Of a stretch of DNA of 64,000 nt, positions 53,561 through 64,000 are shown one piece after another (positions within the stretch are counted from its first letter, which is position 1; the number at the start of each line of letters is the position of its first letter). The notes under the pieces are model-generated. The model was not told the origin of the DNA. It searched no databases and saw only the letters and a list, made by a program, of their open reading frames with translations. The position numbers and the translations under genes were made by a program. Source of the DNA: Aldrovandia affinis (Eukaryota; Chordata; Actinopteri; Notacanthiformes; Halosauridae); the NCBI GenBank assembly GCA_029706075.1, contig JAINUG010000007.1:8247501-8311500 (forward strand), given 5' to 3'.

Positions 53561-55690
53561 GCACAAATATTTTTAATAAAAATAAAACTGACCTAAGCAA
53601 TGCTCGTCCTGCCGAGGTTTCACTTTTTTCACATTGAAATACTTAAAGCAATGTTTCAACACAGGGCCAAAAGCAAATAGCCATTTGTAAACTAAGATTC
53701 ATTTTCGAACATCATCGTCATTATCGTGAACAATTAGGAGACAATCTGTTATATTTTAATTATCCTATTTCACTTTGTGTATTCCACGAGACTACGTTTT
53801 ATGTGATTTTAAATATATATATTTTTTATGCTTAAACACTGCAAACACACAATTTGAACCAAGCTATTTGTAAAACCGAGCGGTGTACACTTGGACCTGT
53901 AGCAGTTTTCCCTTTAGTACACACAGCACACTCCACGCTACAAGTTTTTCAGTGTGCCTCTGACTTTATTCTCCCATTTGAAGCATAAGATTAGGGCAGA
54001 CAAAGTAATATTTTCGTGACTACTATCCCTCTTAGGCCACTTACATCTGTCACGTTGGGGAAAGTTTGCGCCACTTAAGTGGAAAAGACTTGAAAGGTGC
54101 ACGCGCTTGACAGAAACGCGAGGACTCGGCGGCATCAATCTTTCATAGAGCATCTGGAGAGGTCACAGCAATGAGAGAGCGCTGAGCGCAGAGCACAGAG
54201 CTCTACTCCCCCTGGCGGCCAACCGAGGGAAGGCGCCGTGCTGCTGTCAATGGCGGTGGTTCAACGTTGTTGTAAGTCCACCACCGCAAATGCTCCCTCG
54301 AACACCATGAATTTTTATATGCCCATTAGCCCGCCACGCAGCCAAAAGGACGATGCCTCTCCCCCTTGACGACTACACAACGAGGAGCAATATATTTTAA
54401 TTTAAATACCATAAACCTATTGAGTGCTTAATTAACTTTAACCGTCTTTAGGGGAATGAAGCCAATTTGGAGAGGGTCACGAGGACTTGATTCAATATCA
54501 AACAGTTTTACATAGTCGATCCATTCACGTGGCCTTCTGCGGCTGATTAACACACAAAATTAACATGTTGGTAAAATTCATATTCACATCTCCAGGGAAA
54601 TTAATATGCACGTGCGCAGAACGTGATTAGCACAATTATTGTCTTACTTCAACAATATCATCTAATGGGGTTTATAGTGGCAAAATAAAGGAGGGTTTTG
54701 ATTTAATTTTATACTAAGCACTTTGTAATTCAGCATGGTTTGTAAACGATGTGTTGGATTCAAATTAAAAAAATCCAGTGCAACATAACCAAGTCAAACT
54801 AGAAGCAATTAAATCTACTGTATATTGCGTATCAAGACATTTTTCGTACCTCCCAATTTGTAAATATTGCTCTCTGAAGTCTTGATCATCTACGTCCAGT
54901 TATTATATCTCTTCAGCACCTGATTTTATTTGATGTACAATATACACCAGCAGACTCCTTATTAATGGAACAGCTGTCTACTATAAAGTACATGTGCAGT
55001 GATTTTGATATGTATGTTATTGCAGTGTAATGTGAATGGAAACAAAACTATCCCCATAATTAGTACACCACTTAGTTCATAAGTGTATGGCACAGAACAA
55101 TAACTGAAGTATGTATAACCTATGAGGGCAGATCCAGTTCTGATGATCCGATTTCAGATATCAATTTATTGTCCTTTGAACAGGAAATTTGTTCCACAGG
55201 TCAGTGACAGTTCATTAAATAATAAAAGCATGGAAACAATAACCAATGTATAAGAAAATCTGAGGGAGAATCATAACAGCCAGCATAGAGAGTGCTGCAA
55301 ACAGTATGTGGACAGTTGTCCACAATATGTGGTGCAGTTGTTACATTCCTAGAACTGAGCTGGTTGGAACTGGTTCCAATAACGAATTAAAGATGCTGTC
55401 TAATTGTGTAACACGTTCTGTCTATACAATGTAAAACATTTTGCACTGTATGCATGGTACATTACCCTGGAAAAGACTGCCCACTAAGTGAATTTAAATA
55501 AAGTAAAATTACCTGACATTTAAACCCTAAAAGTGGGAGATTTAAGGCCTTTTACTATATACAGTAGAGACAATCATTTCAAAATAAAATGTTCAAATAG
55601 CTGTTTTTGAGAGCTCTGTGTGGATTGTAGAAATTCATGTAAATTAAAAAGCAATAATAATTACAGAGCCAACCAAAGTTTGCATTAGGT
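53561..55690. other. unique sequence, possible regulatory stretch
   Basis: No coding exon or TE. The GC-richer part at 54170-54370 (CCCCTGGCGGCCAACCGAGG) and the AT-rich, homeobox-site-rich part at 54380-54620 (several TAATTA/ATTAA and TTAATATGCACGTG) are compositionally distinct from both sides. This could be an untranslated first exon or an enhancer, but that is inference only. Confidence 0.3.
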
Positions 55691-55760
55691 ATGCACTGTG
55701 TACTCTATGTACCCAAAGACAGAGCCTCTGGAGCAAATAAGACTACTGCCCAAAACCCCC

Positions 55761-55880
55761 ATCCCCCTCATGCTCCTGTTCCCATGGGGGTCCCATCCCC
55801 CTCATGCTCCTGTTCCCATGGGGGTCCCATCTCCCTCCCGCTCCTGTTCCCATGGGGGTCCCACCCTCCCCATCTCTCAG
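55761..55880 (+). repeat. 34-bp minisatellite, 3 copies
   Basis: Units at 55761-55794, 55795-55828 and 55829-55862 (core CTGTTCCCATGGGGGTCCC), with a degenerate fourth. The open frames through it are by-products of the repeat. Confidence 0.92.
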
Positions 55881-56505
55881 CTCCCGTCCCCAGGGGGCCT
55901 TCCAAATGGTGATCTTATCTCTCACATGATGTTAACAGATGTAATCCTATTAAGACCAAGATATCCTGTCTCATTGTACCACACTGAGGCTCATGTTTTA
56001 CCACGGATGATGCAGAGATCAAAAAAGCCTCCCACTGTCCCGCAAATGCAGCCCCACAGACCTCAGCTCCCTGACAGACGGATGCCCAGGCCTGGCTGAC
56101 CTCTGGTCAGGGCTTCAGAGAGTGGTTCTCCGGGGCGGACTATCCTTCTGAACCCTCTCTCCAGGCCAGGCCAAATATAAGACCATAAAGGGAGCGAGAA
56201 GCAGAGAAGAGAGCAGCTGGCCCGGGACAGTCTGAAAGGGGCACTCGAGACTCAGTTAATATTAACTTTGTTCTTTGAAACTGTTCATGTTTAAAGCAAT
56301 GGACTTCAACGCAATAATGTAATTAGCACTGCACTATGTCTACTCAATACTATTACCTTATTAAATACCAAAAGTTCTGAATATGTTAGCCATCATCAAT
56401 GATAATGTCACTACTTGCTGGAATAATAATTCCAAATTATAATCATGACACAAATCTTAATATTATATTTGACCTGGAATAAATCTAATTTCAGAATGTC
56501 CTAAT
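55881..56505. other. no gene found
   Basis: Mixed sequence up to the chromovirus insertion site. CTAAT at 56501-56505 is the left target duplication. Confidence 0.5.
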
Positions 56506-56886
56506 TGTCACGTCTCGTGTTCGTGTTTCCCCTAACTAAGCGTTTGTAGTTTGTTCCATGTTTCCTTGGTGTCTGGTCCGTGTTTTTACTTTCGCTTACC
56601 TGTTCCAGTCTCGTCAGTGTATTATCTGTTTCACCTGTTTCTCGTTATGTCTGATGTGGTTAACTGTTCATTTCCTGATTGTCTCGTTATTGTATTATCG
56701 TTTCCACTTAATTCCTCATGTGTCTGATTGCAGTCAGCTGCATTCATGTTTATTCCTGATTGTTTCTTGTTAGGTCTAAATGTATTTAAGCTGTGTGTTT
56801 TCCCATGTTCGTTGCCAGATTGTCTTGTGCTTTGCGTTATGCTCACATTACTCTCGCGTTATCTCTGTTTCCCAGCGTTTTGTTGC

Positions 56887-56958
<72 letters not shown>

Positions 56959-57233
56959 CTCCAGCTCCAGTGTTCGTCAGTACCCCAGTCTCGTTCCCGC
57001 TCCTCCCTGTGTTCCCTGGACTGCCTTCTCGTTTTTGACCTTCGCCTGCCCACTGACCACGCCTTGCCTGCCCCTGATACCCTGAAGCCCGCAGCGAACT
57101 CTGCCTGTCCCCGACCATCCTTTGGATCTCTGCATTGCCCTGATTACTCCTGCCTGACCTTTGCCTGTTCACCGAATAAAAAAGTTTCTGCATTTCTGGG
57201 TCCGCGCCTGGTTTTCTGGTCCCCGTCGTGACA
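56506..57233 (+). repeat. 5' LTR of the chromovirus
   Basis: TGTCACGTCTCGTG ... CCCGTCGTGACA, 728 bp, with a promoter-like GTATTTAAGCTGTG at about 56784 and AATAAAAAAG near 57175. The (CGTGTT)11 tract at 56889-56954 accounts for the length difference from the 3' LTR. Confidence 0.95.
56889..56954 (+). repeat. hexamer tandem repeat (CGTGTT)11
   Basis: Eleven copies in the 5' LTR. The 3' LTR has two at the same place (near 61898). The LTRs were identical at insertion, so the difference arose later. Confidence 0.95.
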
Positions 57234-57249
57234 GAACAATCTGGCCAAG

Positions 57250-58198
57250 ATGGAACCAGCGGACGATCCGATCCCAGCGGCGTTGCCCGTTACCCGGGTC
57301 GCCTTGGGCATCACGAAGCGGAGTTGCGGACGTTGCAGCAGACCGTCCAAGCTCTGGCGGAGCAGCTTTCGTCCATGGTCCGTATCACTCAAGAGTCTGC
57401 AGAAACGGCCCGTTCTGCACAGAACGCAGCTATCCAGGTGCAGACGCAAGCTGGCTATCAGAGGGGGTCCGAACCACGATTACCCCCTCCGGAACGCTAC
57501 CTGGGCGACCCCAACTCATGTCGCGCTTTTTTGAGTCAATGCTCGCTTGTGTTCGAACTCCAACCCTCCTCATATCCTACGGAACGAGCGAGGGTCGCCT
57601 ATGTACTCACACTCCTTGGGGGAAAAGCTCGCCTATGGGGAACCTCTCTCTGGGAGTCTGGACACCCTACTCTCACAACCTTCTCATCCTTCGCGGAGGA
57701 GATGAGAAGGGTTTTCGACCGGTCCTTGGTCGGACGGGCGGCGGCACGTCAACTGCTTCAGCTTCGCCAGGGAGGACAATCCGTCTCGGACTACTCCATC
57801 GAGTTCCGGACCCTGGCGACCTCAGCAGGATGGAATGCCGTGGCCACCTACGATGCCTTCTTGCACGGCCTCTCCGAGCGGGTTCTGGACGAACTAACCG
57901 TGTGCGATCTACCCCAGGACCTGGACAGACTCGTGGACCTGGCTATCCGCATCGACACTCGTCTGCAGGAGAGAGGAAAGAGGCGTCAGGAGTCTCCTGC
58001 TTCCCCCCGTTTCCGCCCAACGACACGACCCGACTTCCCCGCTCAACCCATGGCGACTGCGGAGCCCATGCAGGTGAATCGGACTCATCTGTCGAGACTG
58101 AACGCCAGCGCCGCCGGGAGGGAGGACTTTGCCTGTACTGCGGAGGCAAGGGACATTTCCGGTTATCCTGTCCGGTAAAAGACAGCGCCCGTCAGTGA
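57250..58198 (+). pseudogene. chromovirus Gag with zinc knuckle
   Basis: The expected start is ATG 57250 (MEPADDPIPAALP), 16 bp after the LTR. A frame change at about 57290-57310 leads into the main frame: HHEAELRTLQQTVQALAEQL (coiled-coil-like), PPPERYLGDPNSCRAFLSQC, ERARVAYVLTLLGGKARLWG, FAEEMRRVFDRSLVGRAAAR and QSVSDYSIEFRTLATSAGWN, all capsid motifs of this Gypsy group. A second change at about 58090-58125 puts the nucleocapsid knuckle LCLYCGGKGHFRLSCPVK (CX2CX4HX4C, 58130-58171) in another frame. Two lesions; the remainder is well preserved. Confidence 0.9.
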
Positions 58199-58400
58199 AG
58201 AGGAAGGTTCTGACGGGCGCCTCTCAGTTTTCTACCTTCCGACCTCAACGCCCCATGCTCCACGTCCTTCTCTCCTGGCAAGGAGAACTGTTCCCGGTGC
58301 AGGCTCTGATTGACTCGGGGTCCGATGCTAACCTCATCTGCCCTACCCTGGTTCGTCGCATAGAGTCCCAGTATCTCGTTTAGCGACCCCCCCCTCCAAA
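58199..58400 (+). pseudogene. chromovirus protease
   Basis: MLHVLLSWQGELFPVQALID and SGSDANLICPTLVRR contain the catalytic ALIDSGSDANL (DSG). It is interrupted by TAG at 58381-58383 after SQYLV. Later sequence in other frames (PLAPVVLGGPWLATHNPSID, 58510-58570) is the LGGPWL flap-to-RT linker of the family. Confidence 0.82.
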
Positions 58401-58839
58401 CCAAGACCCTGATGGGCACGCCCTAGCCGAGATCCAGGAGATCACCCAGCCACTGGATCTGCTAGTTTCTGGGAATCACAGGGAGAAACTGGCGTTCTAC
58501 CTTATGGAATCCCCTCTTGCTCCTGTAGTGCTTGGCGGACCCTGGCTGGCAACCCACAACCCCAGCATTGACTGGGCGACTGGAAACATCCGGGAGTGGA
58601 GTGTTTTCTGCCAGAAGTCATGCCTGCGTTCCGCTACTACCCCTGGGGATCCCTCGTCCATGGCTAAGGAGAGACCAGTTGACCTGTCACTAGTGCCCCC
58701 GAATATCACGATCTCGGCCAGGCGTTCAGTAAGTCCCGTGCCTGCACATTACCACCTCATCGTGCCTATGACTGTCCTATTAACCTTCTTCCTGGTTCTA
58801 CTCCACCCAGAGGCCACCTGTATTCTTTATCCGCCCCAG

Positions 58840-60030
58840 AAAACAAAGCTATGGAGGAGTACATCTCCACGTCTCTAACCTCAGGTATCATCCGCCCTTC
58901 GTCATCCCCTGCTGGCGCAGGATTTTTCTTTGTTAAAAAGAAAGATGGAACCCTGCGTCCTTGTATTGACTACAGGGGCTCAACGCCATCACTATTAAAA
59001 CCGCTACCCACTCCCATTGATGTCATCGGCATTCGACAACCTTCAGGAGGGGCAGTTCTTCACTAAATTGGATCTCCGCAACGCCTACCACTTGGTCCGG
59101 ATTCGGGAGGGGATGAGTGGAAGACGGCCTTCAACACCCACACAGGTCATTATGAATACCTGGCCATGCCTTTCGGTCTCACCAATGCCCCTGCTGTCTT
59201 TCAGGGATTGGTGAGCGATGTACTCCGGGACATGTTGTCCCGCTTTGCGTATGTTTATTTGGATGACATCCTGATTTTTCCAAAACTATGGAGGAACATG
59301 TACAGCATGTGCGTCAAGTCATCCAGAGACTTCTCGAAAACCAGCTATTTATCAAAGCCGAGAAGTGTGAATTCCACAAGACCTCCGTTCAATTTCTGGG
59401 TTTTATCATCTCGAGGCCATCTGGAGATGGACCCCACCAAGGTGCAGGCGGTACAGGAATGGCCCGTACCCACCGACCGTAAACAACTCCAACGCTTTTA
59501 GGATTCGCCAACTTTTACAGACGGTTTGTACGGAGTTACAGCACTATCGCCGCACCGTTAATCTCTCTCACTTCCACCAAGTTTTCCTTTCGTTGGAACC
59601 CCGATGCCCAGGAGGCCTTCGAGAGACTCAAGTCCCGGTTTACATCTGCCCCCATCCTCGCACTCCCGGATCCCACACGTCAGTTCATTGTGGCGGTGGA
59701 TGCCTCCGACTCAGGCACTGGGGCAATCCTATCTCAACGAACCAAGGACAATAAGGTACACCCTTGCGCCTTCTTTCACACCGCCTCTCCACTACAGAAA
59801 GGAACTACACTATTGGCGACCGAGAACTCCTGGCCATTAAATTAGCTTTCGAGGAGTGGAGACACTGGTTAGAGGGAGCCACTGTGCCGTTCTTGGTTTG
59901 GACAGATCATCGTAACTTGGAGTATCTCCACTCAGCTCAGCGGCTTAACCCGCGTCAAGCTAGATGGTCCCTATTTTTGCCCGTTTTGTTTTCACTCTGT
60001 CATTTCGTCCAGGTTCAAAGAATATAAAAC
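58840..60030 (+). pseudogene. chromovirus reverse transcriptase and RNase H
   Basis: [22 protein letters not shown] and [18 protein letters not shown], then shifted frames with [34 protein letters not shown] and the catalytic [14 protein letters not shown] (about 59240-59282). Connection: [20 protein letters not shown] in yet another frame. RNase [19 protein letters not shown] (first Asp, about 59685-59740) and [49 protein letters not shown] (59770-59930). Motifs are complete but spread over three frames with at least five changes. Confidence 0.9.
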
Positions 60031-60079
60031 CTGATGCCCTATCCCCGGATCTCGACTCTCCAGAAGAGGAGAGTAGCCC

Positions 60080-61240
60080 TGAACCTATCCTGCCCCTAGC
60101 TGCGTGTTAGCGGCAGCCAAATTTGACATTGTTCGGGCGGTGGAGGAGGCGCTTCTCACTACACGGTCTCACAGGAGACGCCGGCCAACCGCCTATTCGT
60201 TCCTGAGACCGTCCGGTCTCAAGTACTGGAGTGGGCCCATTCCTCCCGATGGCCTGTCACCCGGGGTTTCACGCACCTAGCCTTTCTTTCACGTAGGTTT
60301 TGGTGGCCCACTATGAGGAACGACACGGTCGAATTCGTGACAGCCTGTGTGCCCTGTGCCCGGTCCAAGTCCTCCAACGCTCGTCCCAGTGGTCTCCTTC
60401 AGCCCTTGGCGGTTCCACAACGCCCATGGTCCCACGTCGCCCTAGACTTTGTGACCGGTCTACCACCATCAGAAGGTAACACAGTCGTCCTTACGGTGGT
60501 AGACCGGTTTTCTAAAAGTGTTCATTTCATTCCCCTGCCCAAACTCCCCTCTGCTAAAGAGACCGCAGAACTCATGATCAAACATGTTTTTCGCCTCCAT
60601 GGATTGCCGCAGGAGATGACCTCGGATCGGGGTCCCCAGTTTTCCAGCGGGTTCTGGAGAGCGTTCTGCTCCCTCATTGGCGCCAAACCTAACCTCTCTT
60701 CCGGTTTCCATCCAGAGACCAATGGCCAGACGGAACGTTACAACCAGGAGTTGGGGAAGGGACTGCGCTGTCTAGCGAACAAAACCCCTACCACTTGGTC
60801 ACGCTCCCTGCCCTGGGTGGAGTACGCACACAATTCCCTCCCCGTTTCCTCCACTGGTATGTCTCCTTTTCAGTGCAGTCTAGGGTACCAACCTCCTCTA
60901 TTTCCGGAGGAGGAGAGAGAGGTGGAGGTGCCATCTGCCAAAGTTTTTGTGAATAGAGCCCAGAAGACTTGGAGGAGAGCGCGTGCCACCCTGCTTCGTC
61001 ATGTCTCGGCTATGAAGAGCCAGGCCGACCGCCGCCGCCGCCCTGCTCCTCACTACAGAGTCGGTCAGAAAGTTTGGCTATCTGCTAAAGACATTCCCCT
61101 GCGTAGTTTGTGTATAAAATTATCCCCCAGATTTATTGGTCCCTACTCCATTGTTCGTGTTATCACCCCCTCAGCCATACAGTTGCGCCTCCCTCCTCCC
61201 CTACGCCGCATCCACCCTGTGTTTCACGTGTCTCGTCTAA
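60080..61240 (+). pseudogene. chromovirus integrase
   Basis: The first zinc-binding His pair region (60110-60310) is degenerate. The long open frame 60313-61404 starts MRNDTVEFVTACVPCARSKS with the CxxC, then RPWSHVALDFVTGLPPSEGN (first Asp), EMTSDRGPQFSSGFWRAFCS (second Asp) and SSGFHPETNGQTERYNQELG (Glu), so DDE is intact. Next come WVEYAHNSLPVSSTGMSPFQ and LSPRFIGPYSIVRVI, the GPY/F module. This 363-codon frame is the best-preserved part of the element. Confidence 0.93.
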
Positions 61241-61504
61241 AACCCTATGTTGTCTCCCGTTTTAGCCTCCTGTCCGCACCCACCTCCCCCGGCTCATCGA
61301 AGGGGCCCAGTCTACACTGTTCGCCGCCTGCTGGATGTCCGACGAGGGGGCCGTGGTCGCCAATTTCTGGTGGATTGGAAGGGGTATGGTCCCGAGGAAC
61401 GTAGTTGGGTACCTGAGAGACATATCGTCGACCCCTCCCTAATCCAGGAATTCCTGTCTCGGCATCCAGTACAGGTTGGTGATCCGCCAGGTGGCGTCCC
61501 CTAG
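61241..61504 (+). pseudogene. chromodomain at the integrase C-terminus
   Basis: The frame that continues after a shift near 61240-61300 reads [20 protein letters not shown] and [20 protein letters not shown], then [10 protein letters not shown]. The aromatic positions and [10 protein letters not shown] are the chromodomain signature that targets chromovirus integration to marked chromatin. It ends at TAG 61502-61504, nine bases before the 3' LTR. Out of frame with the integrase by one lesion. Confidence 0.9.
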
Positions 61505-61512
61505 GGGGGTAC

Positions 61513-62189
61513 TGTCACGTCTCGTGTTCGTGTTTCCCCTAACTAAGCGTTTGTAGTTTGTTCCATGTTTCCTTGGTGTCTGGTCCGTGTTTTTACTTTC
61601 GCTTACCTGTTCCAGTCTCGTCAGTGTATTATCTGTTTCACCTGTTTCTCGTTATGTCTGATGTGGTTAACTGTTCATTTCTGATTGTCTCGTTATTGTA
61701 TTATCGCTTTCCACTTAATTCCTCATGTGTCTGATTGCAGTCAGCTGCATTCATGTTTATTCCTGATTGTTTCTTGTTAGGTCTAAATGTATTTAAGCTG
61801 TGTGTTTTCCCATGTTCGTTGCCAGATTGTCTTGTGCTTTGCGTTATGCTCACATTACTCTCCCGCGTTATCTCTGTTTCCCAGCGTTTTGTTGCTTCGT
61901 GTTCGTGTTCGTGCTTGTGCTCCAGTGTTCGTCAGTACCCCAGTCTCGTTCCCTCCTCCTCCCTGTGTCCCTGGACTGCCTTCTCGTTTTCGACCTTCGC
62001 CTGCCCACTGACCACGCCTTGCCTGCCCCTGATACCCCTGAAGCCGCAACGAACTCTGCCTGTCCCCGACCATCCTTTGGATCTCTGCATTGCCCTGATT
62101 ACTCCTGCCTGACCTTTGCCTGTTCACCGAATAAAAGAAGTTTCTGCATTTCTGGGTCCGCGCCTGGTTTTCTGGTCCCCGTCGTGACA
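61513..62189 (+). repeat. 3' LTR of the chromovirus
   Basis: 677 bp, same ends as the 5' LTR, with AATAAAAGAAG near 62133. It differs from the 5' LTR mainly by the shorter CGTGTT tract plus scattered single-base changes and short indels. Confidence 0.95.
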
Positions 62190-62373
62190 CTAATAATGTG
62201 AAACAAAATGATAAGAATTTTTTTTCTTTCTTACTTTCTCTTAATTCTTCCATCTGTCATATGTTCTGTGTGAAAACATCCCACCTCTCCTTTCTGCCCT
62301 CCCTCCCTGTCTCCTCGATAGGAAGGTGTAGCACATGCAGGCTGTAGCACACCCTGTTGTATTGTGACTGTTA

Positions 62374-64000
62374 CAGGGTTCCCACGGTACCTGGAAACCA
62401 TGGAAACCATGGAATGTATTTTTTCATTTTCCAGGTTTGGAAAAGTCATGGAAACTGAGCAAAAGTGAACACTTACATGGAAATTGAAACAGTTGTCCTG
62501 GAAAATTTTATTGGATGATGTGTAAAATAGTAATAAAATGAAACTATTGAGCACAGAATTAAGATGAGTTTACATGTGAACAGCTTTTACTGTAGATAGA
62601 AATGGATGATCCCATGTTGTAGAGCATGCTCTTGGCATCCTATCTGGTATATTGGATGTTGGAATTTGATGCAGGCAACCTGGTGATATGGACTTTAAAA
62701 GTATAGTTTCGGATTGGTGGACTTCGGGAATAATAACCGAGAAACGTTACTCGCGATCTCAATAGAAGGGTCAAATACATGCATTTCCCAGCCAACACGG
62801 GAGCCTTGACATCTACAGTGAAACTTCTTATGCAAGTTTATCCTCAAATGTAAGTAGCTGTGTTTTAACTGTGTAGTAAACCTGGGTTTATCAACGTTAG
62901 TTAGTAAGCAGTGCAATCTTGCTAACTAGCTAGCTAGCTAGCAACTTGCTAGCTAGCAGCTTACACTAGAATTGTTGAGGTAATTTTTACCTTGCTTTTA
63001 AAATACTAGAACTATGTTTGATCCCCATATGTATTTCACTCATTGACTTTTCCTAAAACCGTGTTATTCACCACATTTAGGGGAGTTTGTTTTGAATTTG
63101 GATTCATTAATGATGGTTAGCAAGCACATGCAGTGCAATCTTGCTAGCCAACATTCAGCTTGCTAACTAACTAGCTAGTGTTGGCTAGCTTGCATTGCTA
63201 GCTAACTACCAATACATTTTCACATTAGGCTGTCATTACTTCTATACTAGTTGACATGACCAGTCTAGTCTTGATCAATTTTGTAACATTCATTCTTATA
63301 TCTACTTTTAGCTATTTTGTGATTTTTCATTTTTTGTCCACAAGGCTTATTGCAAGTTTTGCCGCAAGTCATTTGACATCAGCAATATGGGGGTCGCTTC
63401 CCTCAAGAGCCATTCAAAAGGACAAACCCACACCAAGGTAGCTGGACAGCTAAATAATGAAAGAAGAATGACAGATTTCTTGACTACAAAAACAGGAGAG
63501 GGAAGAAGCGGCCCAACAAGCCAGGATAATAATGAAAAAGTGACAGTCAGGTGCCCAGTACCAGCAGTGAACAGCCTACGGAAAAAGGCTCTGGAGCTAA
63601 GGGGAAAACATTTTTTTCAAGCCAAGCTGTATTTGAAGCAGAGATTCGCTGGGTCATGAAGATGGTCAGGTCACACTTCTCGTTCAACTCCAACTCTGAC
63701 ATTTCAAACACATTTGCTCAGATGTTCCCAGACAGCGAAATTGCCAAACAATTTACATGTGGCGCAACAAAATCGGCTTACCTTATATGTTTTGGCTTGT
63801 ATCCTCATTTTAAAGAGCAGCTGATCAAAGACATAAGAAAAGCAACGTGTCATGTAGTGTCTTTTGACGAATGCCTTAACAAAGTGACACAAACAGAACA
63901 GATGGATATCATTCTGCGCTACTGGAGTGAACGCGAAGGGAAAGTAGCTGTGCGTTACTTCACTTCAGAGTTCCTAGGACACACTCAGGCAGAGAAGCTA
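62374..64000 (+). mobile_element. hAT-type element, 5' part, continues past the window
   Basis: CAGGGTTCCCACGGTACCTG at 62374 followed by CATGGAA/CTGGAAA repeats is the start of a common fish hAT family. The 8 bp before it (GTGACTGTTA region) would be the target duplication; the partner lies outside the window. The ~970 bp to the first coding exon holds GCTAGC-rich short repeats (62920-63200). Confidence 0.6.
63345..64000 (+). pseudogene. hAT-type transposase with BED-like finger, frameshifted, truncated by window end
   Basis: After an acceptor-like TTTTTTGTCCACAAG, codons from 63345 read AYCKFCRKSFDISNMGVASL and KSHSKGQTHTKVAG: a BED/C2H2-like finger, CX2C...HX5H. A linker RRMTDFLTTKTG follows, as in a large fish family often named ZNF862- or KIAA1586-like. 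The frame stops at 63657-63659, but a second frame from about 63618 carries on without stops to the window edge: VFEAEIRWVMKMVRSHFS, FAQMFPDSEIAKQFTCGATK, and CHVVSFDECLNKVTQTEQMD with the expected first catalytic Asp (SFDE). The break falls at a T7 run (63611-63617). Whether it is a transposon or a domesticated gene cannot be told from this part. Confidence 0.72.

Larger units (their letters stand above)
56506..62189 (+). mobile_element. Ty3/Gypsy chromovirus, both LTRs present
   Basis: Perfect 5-bp duplication CTAAT at 56501-56505 and 62190-62194. LTRs at 56506-57233 and 61513-62189. The internal order is gag, protease, RT, RNase H, integrase, chromodomain, the usual Gypsy order. A purine run AGGGGGGTAC lies immediately before the 3' LTR. 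The coding region contains several frameshifts and stops. This is a 5.68-kb complete structure that has not been excised to a solo LTR. Confidence 0.95.

Noticed and set aside
55691..56099. Pro-rich 133-codon frame
   Set aside because: Generated by a 34-bp minisatellite; no start context, splice pattern or homology-like motif.
57161..57290. Upstream extension of chromovirus Gag into the 5' LTR
   Set aside because: Frames cross the LTR boundary; the likely start is the ATG at 57250, 16 bp into the internal region.

Overview
This window is nuclear DNA from a ray-finned fish, almost certainly a teleost. The evidence is the repeat content: Rex1-type, L2, CR1, RTE and L1 LINEs, a V-SINE, several Tc1 families, PIF/Harbinger, piggyBac, hAT and Tigger elements, a Ty3/Gypsy chromovirus and a Gmr1-type Gypsy element. 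There is one spliced vertebrate gene, a reticulocalbin. No prokaryotic operon, rRNA, genuine tRNA gene or CRISPR array is visible. The species cannot be named from the sequence alone.

Layout. 1-0.5 kb: 3' end of a LINE. 0.6-6.2 kb: nearly full-length but broken L1 on the minus strand (ORF1 then ORF2). 6.5-7.4 kb: RTE endonuclease remnant. 7.7-8.2 kb: solo LTR. 8.3-9.7 kb: piggyBac copy A. 9.8-11.6 kb: LINE 3' end split by a 1.07-kb solo LTR. 12.1-15.1 kb: hairpin-rich non-coding insertion, split by a Gypsy solo LTR that is itself split by a hAT. 15-17.3 kb: no recognised feature. 17.3-19 kb: Tigger remnant carrying a Harbinger. 19.2-20.0 kb: foldback element with ~260-bp arms. 20.67-26.10 kb: the only host gene, a six-exon reticulocalbin-1-like gene with a nonsense codon and a frameshift. 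26.1-31.2 kb: mostly unique sequence.

31.2-38.5 kb is one Tc1 transposon blown up to 7.2 kb by nested insertions: Rex1 (itself carrying a V-SINE and a LINE tail), L2, and a Harbinger (itself carrying another LINE end). 38.8-41.1 kb is a second Tc1 with piggyBac copy B sitting exactly at a TTAA in its left terminal repeat. 41.2-46.3 kb is a Gypsy element with integrase upstream of reverse transcriptase (Gmr1-type order). 46.3-48.4 kb holds two more Tc1 remnants and a palindromic MITE. 49.1-53.6 kb has two copies of an IS630-Tc1-mariner element, a CR1 end and LINE/SINE tails. 53.6-56.5 kb is largely unique. 56.5-62.2 kb is a complete chromovirus with both LTRs and a perfect CTAAT target duplication. 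62.4 kb to the window end is the start of a hAT-type element with a BED-like finger.

The elements can be ordered in time from who interrupts whom, and several pre-insertion sites can be read directly (TTAA for piggyBac, GTGTATTA for hAT, AGT for Harbinger, CTAAT for the chromovirus). The observations I consider most worth following are the decaying reticulocalbin, the Gmr1 domain order, the repeated ACCAC/GTGGT hairpins at 14.5-15.0 kb, and the Tc1-hosted nest.
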